DNA of 64,000 nt from Candidatus Pseudomonas phytovorans (GTDB lineage: Bacteria > Pseudomonadota > Gammaproteobacteria > Pseudomonadales > Pseudomonadaceae). A program made the position numbers and the translations under genes. The notes under the pieces are model-generated. The model saw nothing but the letters and a program-made list of their open reading frames with translations. It did no database searches and had not been told where the DNA came from. The DNA lies in NCBI GenBank assembly GCA_029202525.1, contig CP119325.1, positions 4,376,001 through 4,440,000 of the forward strand. Reading direction: 5' to 3'. Positions 27,231 to 36,900 of this stretch are shown in pieces. Within the stretch, counting starts at the first letter, position 1. Each line of letters opens with the position of its first letter.

Positions 27231-27617
27231 ATGAAGATCGTGGTCAGCAGCATTCTCGTCGACGACCAGGCAAAGGCCCTGGCCTTCTACCACTACGTAC
27301 TCGGTTTCGAGCCCAGGCACGACATTCCCATGGGCCGGCACCGCTGGCTGACCCTGACCTCACCTAACGATCCCCATGGCGTCGAACTGCTGCTGGAGCC
27401 AGACGCACACCCGGCAGCCAAGGTGTACAAAGCGGCCCTCAAGCAGGACGGCATCCCCGCCACCTCGTTCGGCGTACGTGATATCCAGGCTGAATACACT
27501 AGGCTGTGCGCAGCGGGCGTGCAGTTTACCCAGCCGCCCACCGACATGGGCCCGGTCACCGTGGCCGTGTTCGATGACACTTGTGGCAACCTGATCCAGA
27601 TCGCCCAGAAACACTGA
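27231..27617 (+). CDS. VOC-family (glyoxalase-like) protein
   Basis: A 128-residue VOC protein with one pair of beta-alpha-beta-beta-beta modules. Cues are the start VVSSILVDDQAKALAFYHYVLGF, the middle HGVELLLEP strand, and the end PVTVAVFDDTCGNLIQIAQ, which supplies the usual C-terminal metal-ligand region. Members range from dioxygenases to antibiotic-binding proteins, and specificity cannot be assigned. The gene is divergent from a LysR regulator and followed after 36 bases by a gene of unknown function, so these two may form an operon under that regulator. Confidence 0.75.
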   Translation: MKIVVSSILVDDQAKALAFYHYVLGFEPRHDIPMGRHRWLTLTSPNDPHGVELLLEPDAHPAAKVYKAALKQDGIPATSFGVRDIQAEYTRLCAAGVQFTQPPTDMGPVTVAVFDDTCGNLIQIAQKH

Positions 27618-27653
27618 CAGCCTCACCCCCACGCGCACCAATAAGGAAAACAG

Positions 27654-28223
27654 ATGCGCCACGAATTCAGCGAAGTACTCAACGACCTGGTCGATTACTT
27701 TCTGCTTGGTGATCTCCAGCTACTCGAGCGCTTCAAGCAGGACCATGCGCTACCGGACGACCTGGCCTATGCCTTCACCCATGACGACAGCGGTGACAAG
27801 GCCGTGCGTGAAGGCATCGTGCTGCCGCTGGCCGGGGTCGACAACCTGCCCTACCGCATCCTGTTCACCCTCGATGGCCACACCCCGGCCCTGCGTGAGG
27901 CCGGCAGCCGTCTGAAGCACCGGCGCAATGGTTATGTGCTGCGGGTCGAGTACGGGGCGCTGATGCTGTACACCTGGCGCATACTGCAGCACTTCACGCC
28001 CAAGACTCTGGGTGACCTGATTGCCCGCTACCAGGTGCCGGGGCGGCCGGTCATCGAGCTGGACAATGGCTGGTATGACGTAGAAGTGCTGGCGGGAGCG
28101 CTGGTGCGTGACGGGCTGTACGAGCCGGCGTTCGAGTTTGTGTTGAAGAAGCGCTGGAGCCGGGGTGAGGCTGCGCAAGTGGATACCGGGTATGCCTTTG
28201 GCTTGCGTGGCTACTTCGACTGA
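27654..28223 (+). CDS. Protein of unknown function, 189 residues
   Basis: I do not recognise this protein. It is soluble, with no signal peptide or membrane segment, and has a charged alpha/beta composition: a helical start (FSEVLNDLVDYFLLGDLQLLERFK), a central strand NGYVLRVEYGALMLYTWRILQHF, and a C-terminal part with an aromatic-rich RGYFD ending. The start has a good ribosome site (AAGGAAA). It follows the VOC gene by 36 bases. A REP pair follows it. Confidence 0.6.
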   Translation: MRHEFSEVLNDLVDYFLLGDLQLLERFKQDHALPDDLAYAFTHDDSGDKAVREGIVLPLAGVDNLPYRILFTLDGHTPALREAGSRLKHRRNGYVLRVEYGALMLYTWRILQHFTPKTLGDLIARYQVPGRPVIELDNGWYDVEVLAGALVRDGLYEPAFEFVLKKRWSRGEAAQVDTGYAFGLRGYFD

Positions 28224-28236
28224 TCGATAGCCTGTG

Positions 28237-28334
28237 CCGGCCTCTTCGCGGGCTCGCCCGCTCCCACAGGTACAGCACAAGTCTCGAAAGCTGTGCAGTT
28301 CCTGTGGGAGCGGGCGAGCCCGCGAAGAGGCCGG
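28237..28334. repeat. REP inverted pair (BIME-like) between convergent genes
   Basis: Arms 28237-28270 and 28301-28334 are perfect 34-base inverted copies (ccggcctcttcgcgggctcg ... cccacagg) around 30 bases. It is the same 'gggctcgcccgctcccacag' family as the copies near 42.2 and 57.0 kb. Lying between the ends of convergent genes, it may act as a two-way terminator. Confidence 0.9.
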
Positions 28335-28352
28335 TACAGGTGGCACCACCCT

Positions 28353-30032
28353 TCAGGTGTGGCTGATGTCCCGGTCCTTGGTCTCCGGCAGGAAGAAAAT
28401 CCCCAGCACCGCCGTCATCACCGCGATCACGATCGGGTACCACAGGCCGTAATAGATATCTCCGGTCGCCGCCACCATGGCAAACGCCACGGTGGGCAGG
28501 AAGCCACCGAACCAGCCGTTGCCGATGTGGTAAGGCAGCGACATCGAGGTATAGCGAATGTGCGCCGGGAACAGCTCCACCAGCCAGGCGGCAATCGGCC
28601 CGTATACCATGGTCACGTAGATCACCAGAATGGTGAGCAACAACAGCACCATCGGGTAGTGGATCTTCGCCGGGTCGGCTTTTTCCGGGTAGCCGGCTTC
28701 TTTGAGCGCACCACTCAAGGTGGCGGTAAACGACTCGCTTTGCACTTTGAAGTCCGCTGCCGCCAGGCTGCTGCCTTCAAAGCTTGGGAGTACCCGCTCA
28801 CCGATACGAATCTGCGCCACGCTGCCAGGCTCGGCCGCCTGGTTGGTATAAGGAATGGCGCGCTTGGCCAGCAGGCTCTTGGCAATGTCGCAGGAGCTGG
28901 TGAATTTGGCCTTGCCTACCGGGTCGAACTGGAACGCGCAGCTGCCAGGGTCAGCCAGCACTACAACCGGGTTCTGCTCCTGGGCGACAAACACGTCCGG
29001 GTTGCCGTACTCGGTCAGCGCCTTGAAGATCGGGAAGTAGGTCAGCGCAGCGATGATGCAGCCGGCCATGATGATCTTCTTGCGGCCAATACGGTCAGAC
29101 AGGCTGCCGAAGAAGATGAAGAACGGCGTGCCGATCAGCAACGAGCCGGCAATCAGCAGGTTGGCCGTTTGCGGTTCGATCTTGAGCATCTGCAACAGGA
29201 AGAACAACGCATAGAACTGCCCGGTGTACCACACCACGGCCTGCCCGGCGGTGCCGCCCAGCAGCGACATGATCACCACTTTGAGGTTGTCCCAACGGGC
29301 GAAAGACTCGGTGAGGGGTGCCTTGCACGCTTTGCCCTCGGCCTTCATCTTCAGGAACACCGGCGACTCGTTGAGCTGCATGCGGATGTACACCGAAATC
29401 GCCAGCAGCAGTATCGACAGCAAAAACGGCACCCGCCAACCCCAGGCCTCGAACACTTCGGTACCCATGATCGTGCGGCAAGCCATGATCACCAGTAGCG
29501 AGAGGAACAGCCCCAAGGTAGCGGTGGTCTGGATCCAGGCGGTGAAAAAGCCGCGCCGGCCCTTGGGCGCATGCTCGGCCACGTAGGTGGCCGCGCCGCC
29601 GTACTCACCGCCCAACGCCAGGCCCTGCAGCATGCGCAGGGTGATCAGGATAACCGGTGCTGCAACGCCGATTGAAGCGTAACTGGGCAGCAGACCCACC
29701 ACGGCGGTAGACAGGCCCATGATGACGATGGTGATGAGGAAGGTGTGCTTGCGCCCGATCATGTCGCCCAGGCGGCCGAACACGATGGCGCCGAACGGCC
29801 TTACGGCAAAACCGGCGGCAAACGCCAGCAAGGCGAAGATGAACGAAGTGGTTTCATTGACCCCGGCAAAGAAGTGCTTGGCAATGATTGCAGCCAGGGA
29901 GCCGTACAGGTAGAAGTCGTACCATTCGAACACCGTGCCCAGGGACGAGGCGAAGATGACCTTGCGCTCCTCTCTGGTAATACCGCGTTGGGGCGCGCTA
30001 CTGCCCGTGGATGCGCTGTCGATAACCGCCAT
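28353..30032 (-). CDS. MFS transporter, metabolite:H+ symporter (MHS) family
   Basis: The 559-residue product has about 12 membrane helices in the MHS (ProP/ShiA-type) pattern. The start EWYDFYLYGSLAAIIAKHFF is typical, then the GRLGDMIGRKHTFL motif A, RMLQGLALGGEYGGAATYVAEHAPKGRRG and the second GSLSDRIGRKKIIMAG. An unusual feature is a roughly 115-residue soluble loop between helices 9 and 10 (about residues 365-475), with two cysteines. Long versions of this family in pseudomonads have a similar loop. The ATG at 30032 has GGAGG six bases upstream. It is divergent from an AraC regulator, which may control it. The substrate is unknown, probably an organic acid. Confidence 0.85.
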   Translation of the reverse strand: MAVIDSASTGSSAPQRGITREERKVIFASSLGTVFEWYDFYLYGSLAAIIAKHFFAGVNETTSFIFALLAFAAGFAVRPFGAIVFGRLGDMIGRKHTFLITIVIMGLSTAVVGLLPSYASIGVAAPVILITLRMLQGLALGGEYGGAATYVAEHAPKGRRGFFTAWIQTTATLGLFLSLLVIMACRTIMGTEVFEAWGWRVPFLLSILLLAISVYIRMQLNESPVFLKMKAEGKACKAPLTESFARWDNLKVVIMSLLGGTAGQAVVWYTGQFYALFFLLQMLKIEPQTANLLIAGSLLIGTPFFIFFGSLSDRIGRKKIIMAGCIIAALTYFPIFKALTEYGNPDVFVAQEQNPVVVLADPGSCAFQFDPVGKAKFTSSCDIAKSLLAKRAIPYTNQAAEPGSVAQIRIGERVLPSFEGSSLAAADFKVQSESFTATLSGALKEAGYPEKADPAKIHYPMVLLLLTILVIYVTMVYGPIAAWLVELFPAHIRYTSMSLPYHIGNGWFGGFLPTVAFAMVAATGDIYYGLWYPIVIAVMTAVLGIFFLPETKDRDISHT

Positions 30033-30224
30033 GGGTTGCCTCCGTCTTGTCGTCATGCAGGCCGGAGCACCTCACAACCACTTCACCGTCGCACCCAGGC
30101 CCTGGGCTTGCTTTGGTTGCGCGAAGCACGACAAGGCGGGCCGCCTCGGATCGCAGCAAGGTAACTGAAGCATAATCGGCTTTGCCGGGATATCCACCCG
30201 CTGGGCCATACAGAAGAGGGCGGC

Positions 30225-30911
30225 ATGAACGAAACGGCAACACCGGGCTGGCAGGGCGACATCTGGTTGGCTGACGATCACTGCCTCCTGCGGTCCACGC
30301 TAGGCAGGACCGACAGCCACGTGCACTACGCGCATCAGGTGCTTGTCGGCCTCGGTACGCAAGTCGCGGTGCGCCTGGGCGAGCGGATCTGCAGCGGCCC
30401 GCAGGTGCTGATCGCGTCGCGCCAACCCCATGCCATCCTAAGTCATGGCGTACCCTGCCTTACCTTGTTCGCCGAACCGCTGGCGTTCGACCTGGCAGAC
30501 CTTGCCCAGGTCTGCGAGCAAGCCGGCAACAGCGCAGAGGAACTGGCAGATCGCCTTAGGCGCTGGCCGCGCCGCCCGCTCGACCCGCGCCTGGAGAAAG
30601 CGCTCGTGCGAATCCGTGCTATCGACGAGCAGACCTTGCCGGCCCAGGAACTGGCCAACACAGCCGCGCTGTCGATCAGCCAACTGGAACGCCTGTTCAG
30701 CGGCTCTCTGAAATTGTCAGTGCGCCGGCTGGTGCTGTGGCAGCGCTTGCGCGTGGCCCTGCAACGGGCGCTGAGCGGCGCCAGCCTAACAGAAGCGGCT
30801 TTGGCTGCGGGGTTTGCCGACTCGGCGCATTTCACCCGCAGCGTTCGCCACCACTTCGGCCTCAGCCCCGGGGCGGCTTTGCGTCACTTGCGTCTACGTA
30901 CGCTCGGCTAA
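30225..30911 (+). CDS. AraC-family transcriptional regulator
   Basis: A 228-residue regulator with a cupin-like N-terminal region (about 1-110) and the AraC DNA-binding domain in the C-terminal 100 residues. The first helix-turn-helix is TAALSISQLERLFSGSLKLS. The second is the hallmark SLTEAALAAGFADSAHFTRSVRHHFGLSPG. GAGGGCGGC precedes the start. Divergence from the MHS transporter suggests control of that gene. The last 18 bases overlap the end of the convergent hydroxylase-family gene. Confidence 0.85.
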   Translation: MNETATPGWQGDIWLADDHCLLRSTLGRTDSHVHYAHQVLVGLGTQVAVRLGERICSGPQVLIASRQPHAILSHGVPCLTLFAEPLAFDLADLAQVCEQAGNSAEELADRLRRWPRRPLDPRLEKALVRIRAIDEQTLPAQELANTAALSISQLERLFSGSLKLSVRRLVLWQRLRVALQRALSGASLTEAALAAGFADSAHFTRSVRHHFGLSPGAALRHLRLRTLG

Positions 30912-31775
30912 GGCCTGGCGCAGACCTGCGGGTAATACCGCAGGCGGATGAACATCCCCGGCCACCCAAGGCTCACGTAACTGCGCCAGGTAGGCCTGCG
31001 GATAGTCCGGCCGGTCACCGATGCCCATGTCGTCGTCCGCCAGCGTATAGGCTGGCAGGTACAGCCGAGTGCCAAGCAGGCGGTCCCAGAGCGGAAAGAA
31101 CAACGCAAAATTGACGTCGCCGGTGCTGCCGTACTTCAGGTGATGCAGGCGATGCACCGGTGCCCAGGCAAACACATGACGCAAGGCGCCAATGCGCATG
31201 TCCACATTACTGTGCTGCAGCAGCAGCTGGATAGACACACTGAACGCCAGCAACACAGCCACATCGACGGGTAAGCCGAGTAGCAGTAAAGGCAACGTGC
31301 CGCCCAGGGTTTCGAGCATCTGGTGCAAAGGGTGTTTCATCAAACCATTGAAGCCGTACAAGCGGGTGACACTGTGGTGCACCGCGTGCAGCCGCCACAG
31401 CAGCGGGCTGCGGTGGCTGGCGTAATGCACCAGAGTGATGCCCAGGTCGGCCAACGTAATGGCCAGCAACAACTGCAAGGCCAGCGGCCAGTGATCAGGC
31501 CAGAGGCCTGTTCCCGGGAGCCAGTGGGCAAGCAGCGGGATGGCCGCCACATTGCAGAGGGTCAGGCATTCGTTGATCAGTGCATGACACAGATCGCGCC
31601 GGCTATCGCCTTGAGCCTGGTTCCAGGCAGCCTTGTAGGGGATGAGTTGTTCGCAGGTCAATGACAGCACCACAGCACTGGCCAACAGTGGCAATAGCCA
31701 CAACGGGTGGGCTGCCAAAGACAGTGCTGCGGCAATGAAACCGAAGAAGAACAGTGGGGCGTAAAGGGTGCGCAT
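30894..31775 (-). CDS. Sterol desaturase / fatty acid hydroxylase superfamily membrane protein
   Basis: Membrane di-iron enzyme of 293 residues. The three histidine clusters of the family are intact: HYASHR (about 129-134), HAVHHS, and HRLHHLK near residue 210. Four hydrophobic segments flank them. Members hydroxylate or desaturate lipids with O2. The bacterial substrates are mostly unknown, so no specific lipid is proposed. The start has GGAG six bases upstream. The C-terminal end overlaps the AraC gene on the other strand by 18 bases. Confidence 0.85.
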   Translation of the reverse strand: MRTLYAPLFFFGFIAAALSLAAHPLWLLPLLASAVVLSLTCEQLIPYKAAWNQAQGDSRRDLCHALINECLTLCNVAAIPLLAHWLPGTGLWPDHWPLALQLLLAITLADLGITLVHYASHRSPLLWRLHAVHHSVTRLYGFNGLMKHPLHQMLETLGGTLPLLLLGLPVDVAVLLAFSVSIQLLLQHSNVDMRIGALRHVFAWAPVHRLHHLKYGSTGDVNFALFFPLWDRLLGTRLYLPAYTLADDDMGIGDRPDYPQAYLAQLREPWVAGDVHPPAVLPAGLRQALAERT

Positions 31776-31876
31776 TGGGGGCTCCAGTTAGTCAGGAGCC
31801 ACCAGTGTTGGCGCAAGGGACACATCGGCGCTTGAACGAACTGCGCATATAACCTGCAGCGGCATATCTGGACGTT

Positions 31877-31970
31877 GTGCAGGCGGGTTCACCTGCGAAG
31901 GCGGCGACACGGTGTATGGCACCGGCTTTGCCGGTGTTCGCGACTGAAGTCGCTCCCACAGGGTTTGTGC
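31877..31970. repeat. Degenerate REP-like remnant
   Basis: The stretch carries pieces of the local REP family (gcgggttcacctgcgaaggc and cgcgactgaagtcgctcccacag) and a short accggctttgccggt hairpin, but no full inverted pair. It lies in the roughly 300-base gap 31776-32073, which holds no convincing protein-coding frame otherwise. Confidence 0.5.
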
Positions 31971-32073
31971 GGGCATTCGAAGCTGTTAATGCTGCCAGTA
32001 TCAAAATCCCTGCAGCTGTTCAGAATGGGCTGCACACAACCCAAATTCATTCATTGCAGGAGGGGCTCGACTC

Positions 32074-32316
32074 ATGAGCGAGGTACCGGACAGTTCGCTT
32101 TCCTTCTACCTGGGTCAGTGCAAAGACAAGAAACAAACTCACAACTACACCGCTTACGGCTACGACCCAAGCTTTCTGTCGCGAAAATCGTTGCTCGGGT
32201 TCAATGGCGAGCGCATCTCCCCAGTGACCAGGCACTATCCGCTAGGGAATGGTCACCGGCCCTATGACCCCTTCCTCATTCGTTTCAATACCCCTGACAC
32301 GCTCATACCACCTGCG
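32074..32316 (+). pseudogene. Remnant of an Rhs-repeat protein (core fragment)
   Basis: The frame starts at an ATG with a strong AGGAGG site and encodes about 80 residues. The part from THNYTAYGYDPSFLSRKSLLGFNG through HYPLGNGHRPYDPFLIRFN to the TPDTL end matches the Rhs-associated core of pseudomonad Rhs/insecticidal-type proteins. It breaks off at that point, ahead of the usual core end and variable toxin tip. The frame stays open to 32622, but from about 32303 it is the antisense of a VOC gene and resembles nothing. Most of an Rhs gene is therefore missing on both sides, and the short ORF is a relic or an orphan tip donor. Confidence 0.65.
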
Positions 32317-32722
32317 GTACTGGCCCCTTCAACTCGACCTGGTTGCCATCCGGGTCGTAGCAGTACAGGGACAGCCCCTCGCCTTCGGCGCCATAACGTT
32401 TTTCTGCGGGCTCCACCTTTACTCCGGCGGCTTCCAGGTAGGCGGTCAACGCGGCCTCGTCGAACGGCTCGATACGCAGGCAGAAATGGTGCAGGTTGCG
32501 CCCCTCCAGCCCCGGCGCCACACCACCCGGGCGCCCCAATGGGCCATCCAGGGTCACCAGGTCGATCATCGCCGTGCCTGTGGCCAGGTGCACCATACCC
32601 AGGTCTTCGCGCACGCGGCTGACATGGCAGCCGAGCAGCCCGGTGTAAAAGGCAACACTGCGTGGCAGGTCGCTGACCCGCAGAACCAGATGGTCTATGT
32701 GCTTGATAGCGAACGGTCGCAT
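32303..32722 (-). CDS. VOC-family (glyoxalase/bleomycin-resistance fold) protein
   Basis: The 139-residue product has paired VOC modules: IKHIDHLVLRVSDLPRSVAFYTGLLG at the start, LHHFCLRIEPFDEAALTAYL in the middle and GLSLYCYDPDGNQVELKGP at the end. The His of the first strand, the His of the second module and the final Glu are the usual metal ligands, so a metal enzyme is likely. Specificity cannot be read. I chose the ATG at 32722 (MRPFAIKHID) because AAGGAG lies 8 bases upstream; an earlier start adds 14 unrelated residues. Its end overlaps the Rhs remnant on the other strand. Confidence 0.8.
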   Translation of the reverse strand: MRPFAIKHIDHLVLRVSDLPRSVAFYTGLLGCHVSRVREDLGMVHLATGTAMIDLVTLDGPLGRPGGVAPGLEGRNLHHFCLRIEPFDEAALTAYLEAAGVKVEPAEKRYGAEGEGLSLYCYDPDGNQVELKGPVPQVV

Positions 32723-32796
32723 GCGGGCTCCTTGTGCCGTGGGTGCGAATGCCTTCGCCACCATAGCCCAGCTTCGCCCGGCCTGGCCAGAATCAG

Positions 32797-33723
32797 CTAC
32801 TCGTTTACCAACCGTTGCAACATGCCCCCTTCATGCTGCGCCAGGATACGCAGCAGCTGGTCGACCAGCGCCCGGTCCGGGGCATCCAGGTGGAAGTGGT
32901 GCCCACCCGGGTGCCACGAAACCTTCGCCTGGCTGGGCAAGGCTGCCTGACGCCGGGTAAAGCCCTGGCCGGTGAATGCCCCCTGGCGACCGAACAGCAG
33001 GTACAACGGGCAGCGGATCTGGTTGAGCAGGTCGCAGGCGTCGCGCTCGGTCAGCGGCATGGGTTCGGGCAATACCAGCCGTGGGTCGTGGCGCCAGCAG
33101 TAGCCTTCACCCACTTGCAGCAGGTCGCGCAACGCCAATAGCCGTGCGGCACTGTCCGAAAGCTCGGTATCAAGGCGCTCGCGGCGTTGCGCCAGGGCGG
33201 TGTCCAGGTCATTGAAGCGGCCGAGGTCGGGTTCGGCAAAACCCGGCAGCTGGCTGCGCTGGACCATGCGTTTGAGCCGATAGGCCCGCGCCAGGTGCTG
33301 CACGCGGTCATTCTCGGCCACGGTGAACGGCGCACCCATGCCGTCGAGAAAAGTCATGCTGGCAATACCGCTGGTCATGGCCGCCAGCAGCGACGCTACA
33401 CCGGTGCCCATGCCATGGGCCAGCACGTGAAATTGCGTCAGGCCCAGGCTGTCGGTTACCGCCAGCATGTCTTCGGCATGCTCCCAAAGGTAGTAGCCAC
33501 TGTCGTGGCGGCGATGGTCGGAACGGCCGTGGCCGACCAGGTCGGGGGCTACCACGAAACAACCATCGAGCATCGGTGCCAGGCGCTCGAACGAGGCGGC
33601 ATTGTCCAACCAGCCATGCAACGCCAGCACCGGGATGCCGTCCTCCGGCCCCCAACAGCGCACGGCGATTTCGATACCGTCCAGGTCCAGCAGATGGTCC
33701 TTGGGATGGAGCGGCGCCCGCAT
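32797..33723 (-). CDS. Alpha/beta hydrolase-fold protein with Gly at the nucleophile position
   Basis: Product of 308 residues with the fold's early cues: VLALHGWLDNAASFERLAPML (oxyanion HG) and FVVAPDLVGHGRSDHR. The nucleophile elbow, normally GHSMG, reads AHGMGTG, coded CAT GGC ATG, so Ser is Gly. The C-terminal histidine region survives (HPGGHHFHLDAPDRALV). Family knowledge says a Gly here cannot act as a nucleophile, so the protein may be inactive as an esterase, have a different chemistry, or act as a binding protein. The ATG at 33723 has AGGGAGA eight bases upstream. The longer frame is rejected. Confidence 0.8.
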   Translation of the reverse strand: MRAPLHPKDHLLDLDGIEIAVRCWGPEDGIPVLALHGWLDNAASFERLAPMLDGCFVVAPDLVGHGRSDHRRHDSGYYLWEHAEDMLAVTDSLGLTQFHVLAHGMGTGVASLLAAMTSGIASMTFLDGMGAPFTVAENDRVQHLARAYRLKRMVQRSQLPGFAEPDLGRFNDLDTALAQRRERLDTELSDSAARLLALRDLLQVGEGYCWRHDPRLVLPEPMPLTERDACDLLNQIRCPLYLLFGRQGAFTGQGFTRRQAALPSQAKVSWHPGGHHFHLDAPDRALVDQLLRILAQHEGGMLQRLVNE

Positions 33724-33918
33724 GTTGTTGATCTCCCTGACAGGGGCCTGGCGCGTACTCGTCAGGCCGACAACCCACCTTGGCCCAGCCTGCCCGGCTG
33801 TGCTGGCCCCAAGCCGACAGGCACATACGCGTAACCGACGGCGGTATCGGGCAACTATGTACCCCACGCCACCGACCAACCTGGCGCTTGATGGGCGCTC
33901 CCAGCACTGGAGAAGCCC

Positions 33919-36900
33919 ATGACTTACGTCCCCTTACACCACAAGCAGATCGTGCGCACACTGCCTGACTGGAGCAAGGCACTGCACCACGCGCATGCCA
34001 GCCAGATCGTGCAGAGCCTGCGCAAGGAACACCTGGATGCAGACGGGTTGCCCTACCCCTGGTTCAGCCAGGCGGACACCCTCACGCAGCAAGCCGTGCT
34101 GCGGGCCATTGCCCGACGCGACAACAGTCGCACAGCGCTGCAGATCGCGCTGGCGCCCTTGAAAGGCATCACCGAGTACTGCTCGCCGCTACTGCAACAG
34201 CAACTCAAGCTCGATATTCCGATCAGCCAGGCGCAGTACGTCTATCAAGCCATTGCCATCGAGCGCCCCGACGAGGTGCCGGGGTGCCCACCCGTGCATA
34301 CCGGACCAGGCCCTGTCGTGGCCAAAGGCGCCCCTCAGTACCGCAGCCTTCTGGAAGCGGCCTTGCACAATTTCGAAGGCCCCAACGACGCGACCCGGCT
34401 CACACGTCTGCAGCGCAGTCGCCACGACATCATGCCGATCGCTGGTCTTGCGCTGTCCAGGTTCATCGCTGAATGTCGCGCGCTGGACTTGGGCAAACGC
34501 TATCAGGGCCACCTTGACGAGGTCTTCGCAGGCACAAAGGCGAGCCAGATACAGACACTGGCCGTGGACGCGCGCCGCGATGAATTTCGCGTGCATGTCC
34601 GTGTTGCCGCGTGCAAGGGCCTGATCGACCTCGACGGCTCGGCCGCCTTGCACGCAGTGGCTGCGGACCTCGCCACTGCACCCCGCTACAAAGGGCGCCC
34701 ATTACGCTGCTGGCAGCAAATGCTGTTCGGCATCCCCATCCACGAGATGCTGTTCATCGCGCCGGAGCCCGATGGCAAGCACGACCCGGTGTTTGTCTAT
34801 GACCCCATGGCGCCCGACCGGATCAGCGCGTATTCGTCGCTCGGCGCAGCGCACCGGCATTTGCACAAGCAGCTGCTGCAGGAGGACTATCGCAAGCGCT
34901 TCGTCGGCCTCGCCTTGCAGCGACAGCAAGCGGAACTGCACCAGAAACTCAGCCATGCGCTGTACAAAAATGCCGGGCAACAGGACACACAAGCACTGCT
35001 CCCGCGCGAATCGATTCACCTGGAGGCCGAAGAGTTCAACCGCCCGAACCGTCCTTGGGCAGACCTGGAATCAGCCCATCTGGCCAGGCTCAGGGCTGAT
35101 GCCCGCTCGATAGCGGTGCCCACCGCGGATGTGGACGCGCGGGTACGCCAGCGAAACCTGGAGTACTGGCTGGACCTTGGTTTTACCGTACTCAATGTCG
35201 CGGCCATGTTCGTCCCTTGCCTGAACCCGATCATGATGACGCTTGGCGCAGCGCAGATCATGAACAGTGTCTTTGAAGGCATCAGCGCCTGGGAAGCAGG
35301 CGACAACGCGCAAGCGCTGGCCCAGCTGGAATCGGTCCTGCTCAACATCGGGGTGGTGGCGGCAGCCGGTGCAGGCGCGGGGGTGTTGAAGGCGTCCGGG
35401 TTTGTCGATGGCATGCGGAGCATCGTCAAGGACGGCAAGGAGTACCTGTGGAGCGCCAGGCTGGATGACTATGCGAGCCCGCTCTCGATACCCGATAGCG
35501 TCGAAGCCGATCATCAGGGCCGCTACACGGTAGACGGTCACCACTATGTACGGATCGACAGCACCCTGTATCAACAGGAACAGGAGCAGGGCCGCTGGCG
35601 GCTGACCCATCCGCAAGATCCGCAGGCCTATCGCCCGCCGCTGCTCAACAATGGCGAAGGGACCTGGCGTGGTGTGCACGAAGCGCCGGTGGAGTGGGAT
35701 CAGCCTTTACTGTTGCGAAGGCTGGGCCCTGTCGCTGACGGCCTGAACGAAGGCGAGCTGCAGGCGGCGTTGAAATGCTCGGGCGAGCAGGACGCGACCT
35801 TGCGCTTTGCCCAGGTTGCCGCACAACGGCCACCCGCTCTGCTGGCCGATGTGCTCGATCGGCTCAGGTCCAACCGCCAGGTTGACGACCTCATACAACG
35901 TGTAGGTGATCAAGCACCGCTCCATGCCTACAGAAACTTTGCCCTGCCCAGCCTGACTGAGCTGGAAGGCTGGCCGCAGCGCTACGTGATCAAAGCCTAT
36001 CATGGCCCGGAAAACTGGGGAGCAAGCACGCGCTATGGCACCGCCCCGGACGGCGCCTTTGCGGTGGAAGTGGAAATCAACCGCGGAGACCTGGAGGGCG
36101 GTGCACTCGGCTCCAGAGTGGTTGCGCAACTGGACGATGATTCATTAACGGCGCTTCTGCCTGCAAACACCACGCCCGCTGAACGCGGCACGGCACTGGC
36201 CACCCAGCTCGCCCGGCATCTGGGGCGGCATCGTGAAACACTCTTCGAACGGTTTTACACGCAACACCAGGCCCCACTCGCTCCCCCGGCACAGGCACTG
36301 GCCAATCAGTTTCAAGGGCTGCCATGGCGCGCACTGGAAGAAATCATCGCCCATACCGACGCCAGCGAGCGTTTGCGCCTGGCTGCGGGTCGAGTGCCCT
36401 TGCGGGTTGCCGAAGAGGCCCGGGTAATGCAGGCACGGGCCCGCCTGGACATGGCCCTGCTCGGGATGTATCGCCCGGCATTGGCCACCCCTGACAGCGC
36501 CGTGCTGGACACAGCGCTCGCCGCCGAACACCCGGCTGCCGATGCCGAGGAGCGGTTCGCGCTTGCCGCAGCCAACCGGTCCCATGCCGCCGAGCTGATC
36601 GGTCAGCAACCCGTGCGGCCTGGCTATCGTTCGCCGATGCGCCTGGCGCACGGGCGCATCGGCTATCCGCTCAGTGGCTGGCGATCCTGGTTCAGCCCCG
36701 CGGACCGGCGCCTGCGAGCACTCTACCCACGGCTGGACACCCGTCAACGCAGTGCTTTGCTGCGACAGCTGCGCCAACGCGGTGATGTCGGAGCACAGCT
36801 CGGTGCATTGGAGCGCGAGCGTGATGCGCTCGACACCGCGCTGCGCCAATGGGAAAGCGAGGGCGTTGACAGCCAGCGCGACGGCCGCGTCGAAGCACGT

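Noticed and set aside
30057..30224. Additional small ORFs in the MHS transporter / AraC gap
   Set aside because: They lack ribosome sites and family cues; the gap is best read as a divergent promoter.
32316..32622. Continuation of the Rhs-remnant frame to 32622
   Set aside because: After the core segment the frame is the antisense of a well-supported VOC gene and is rich in Pro/Arg with no similarity to Rhs.
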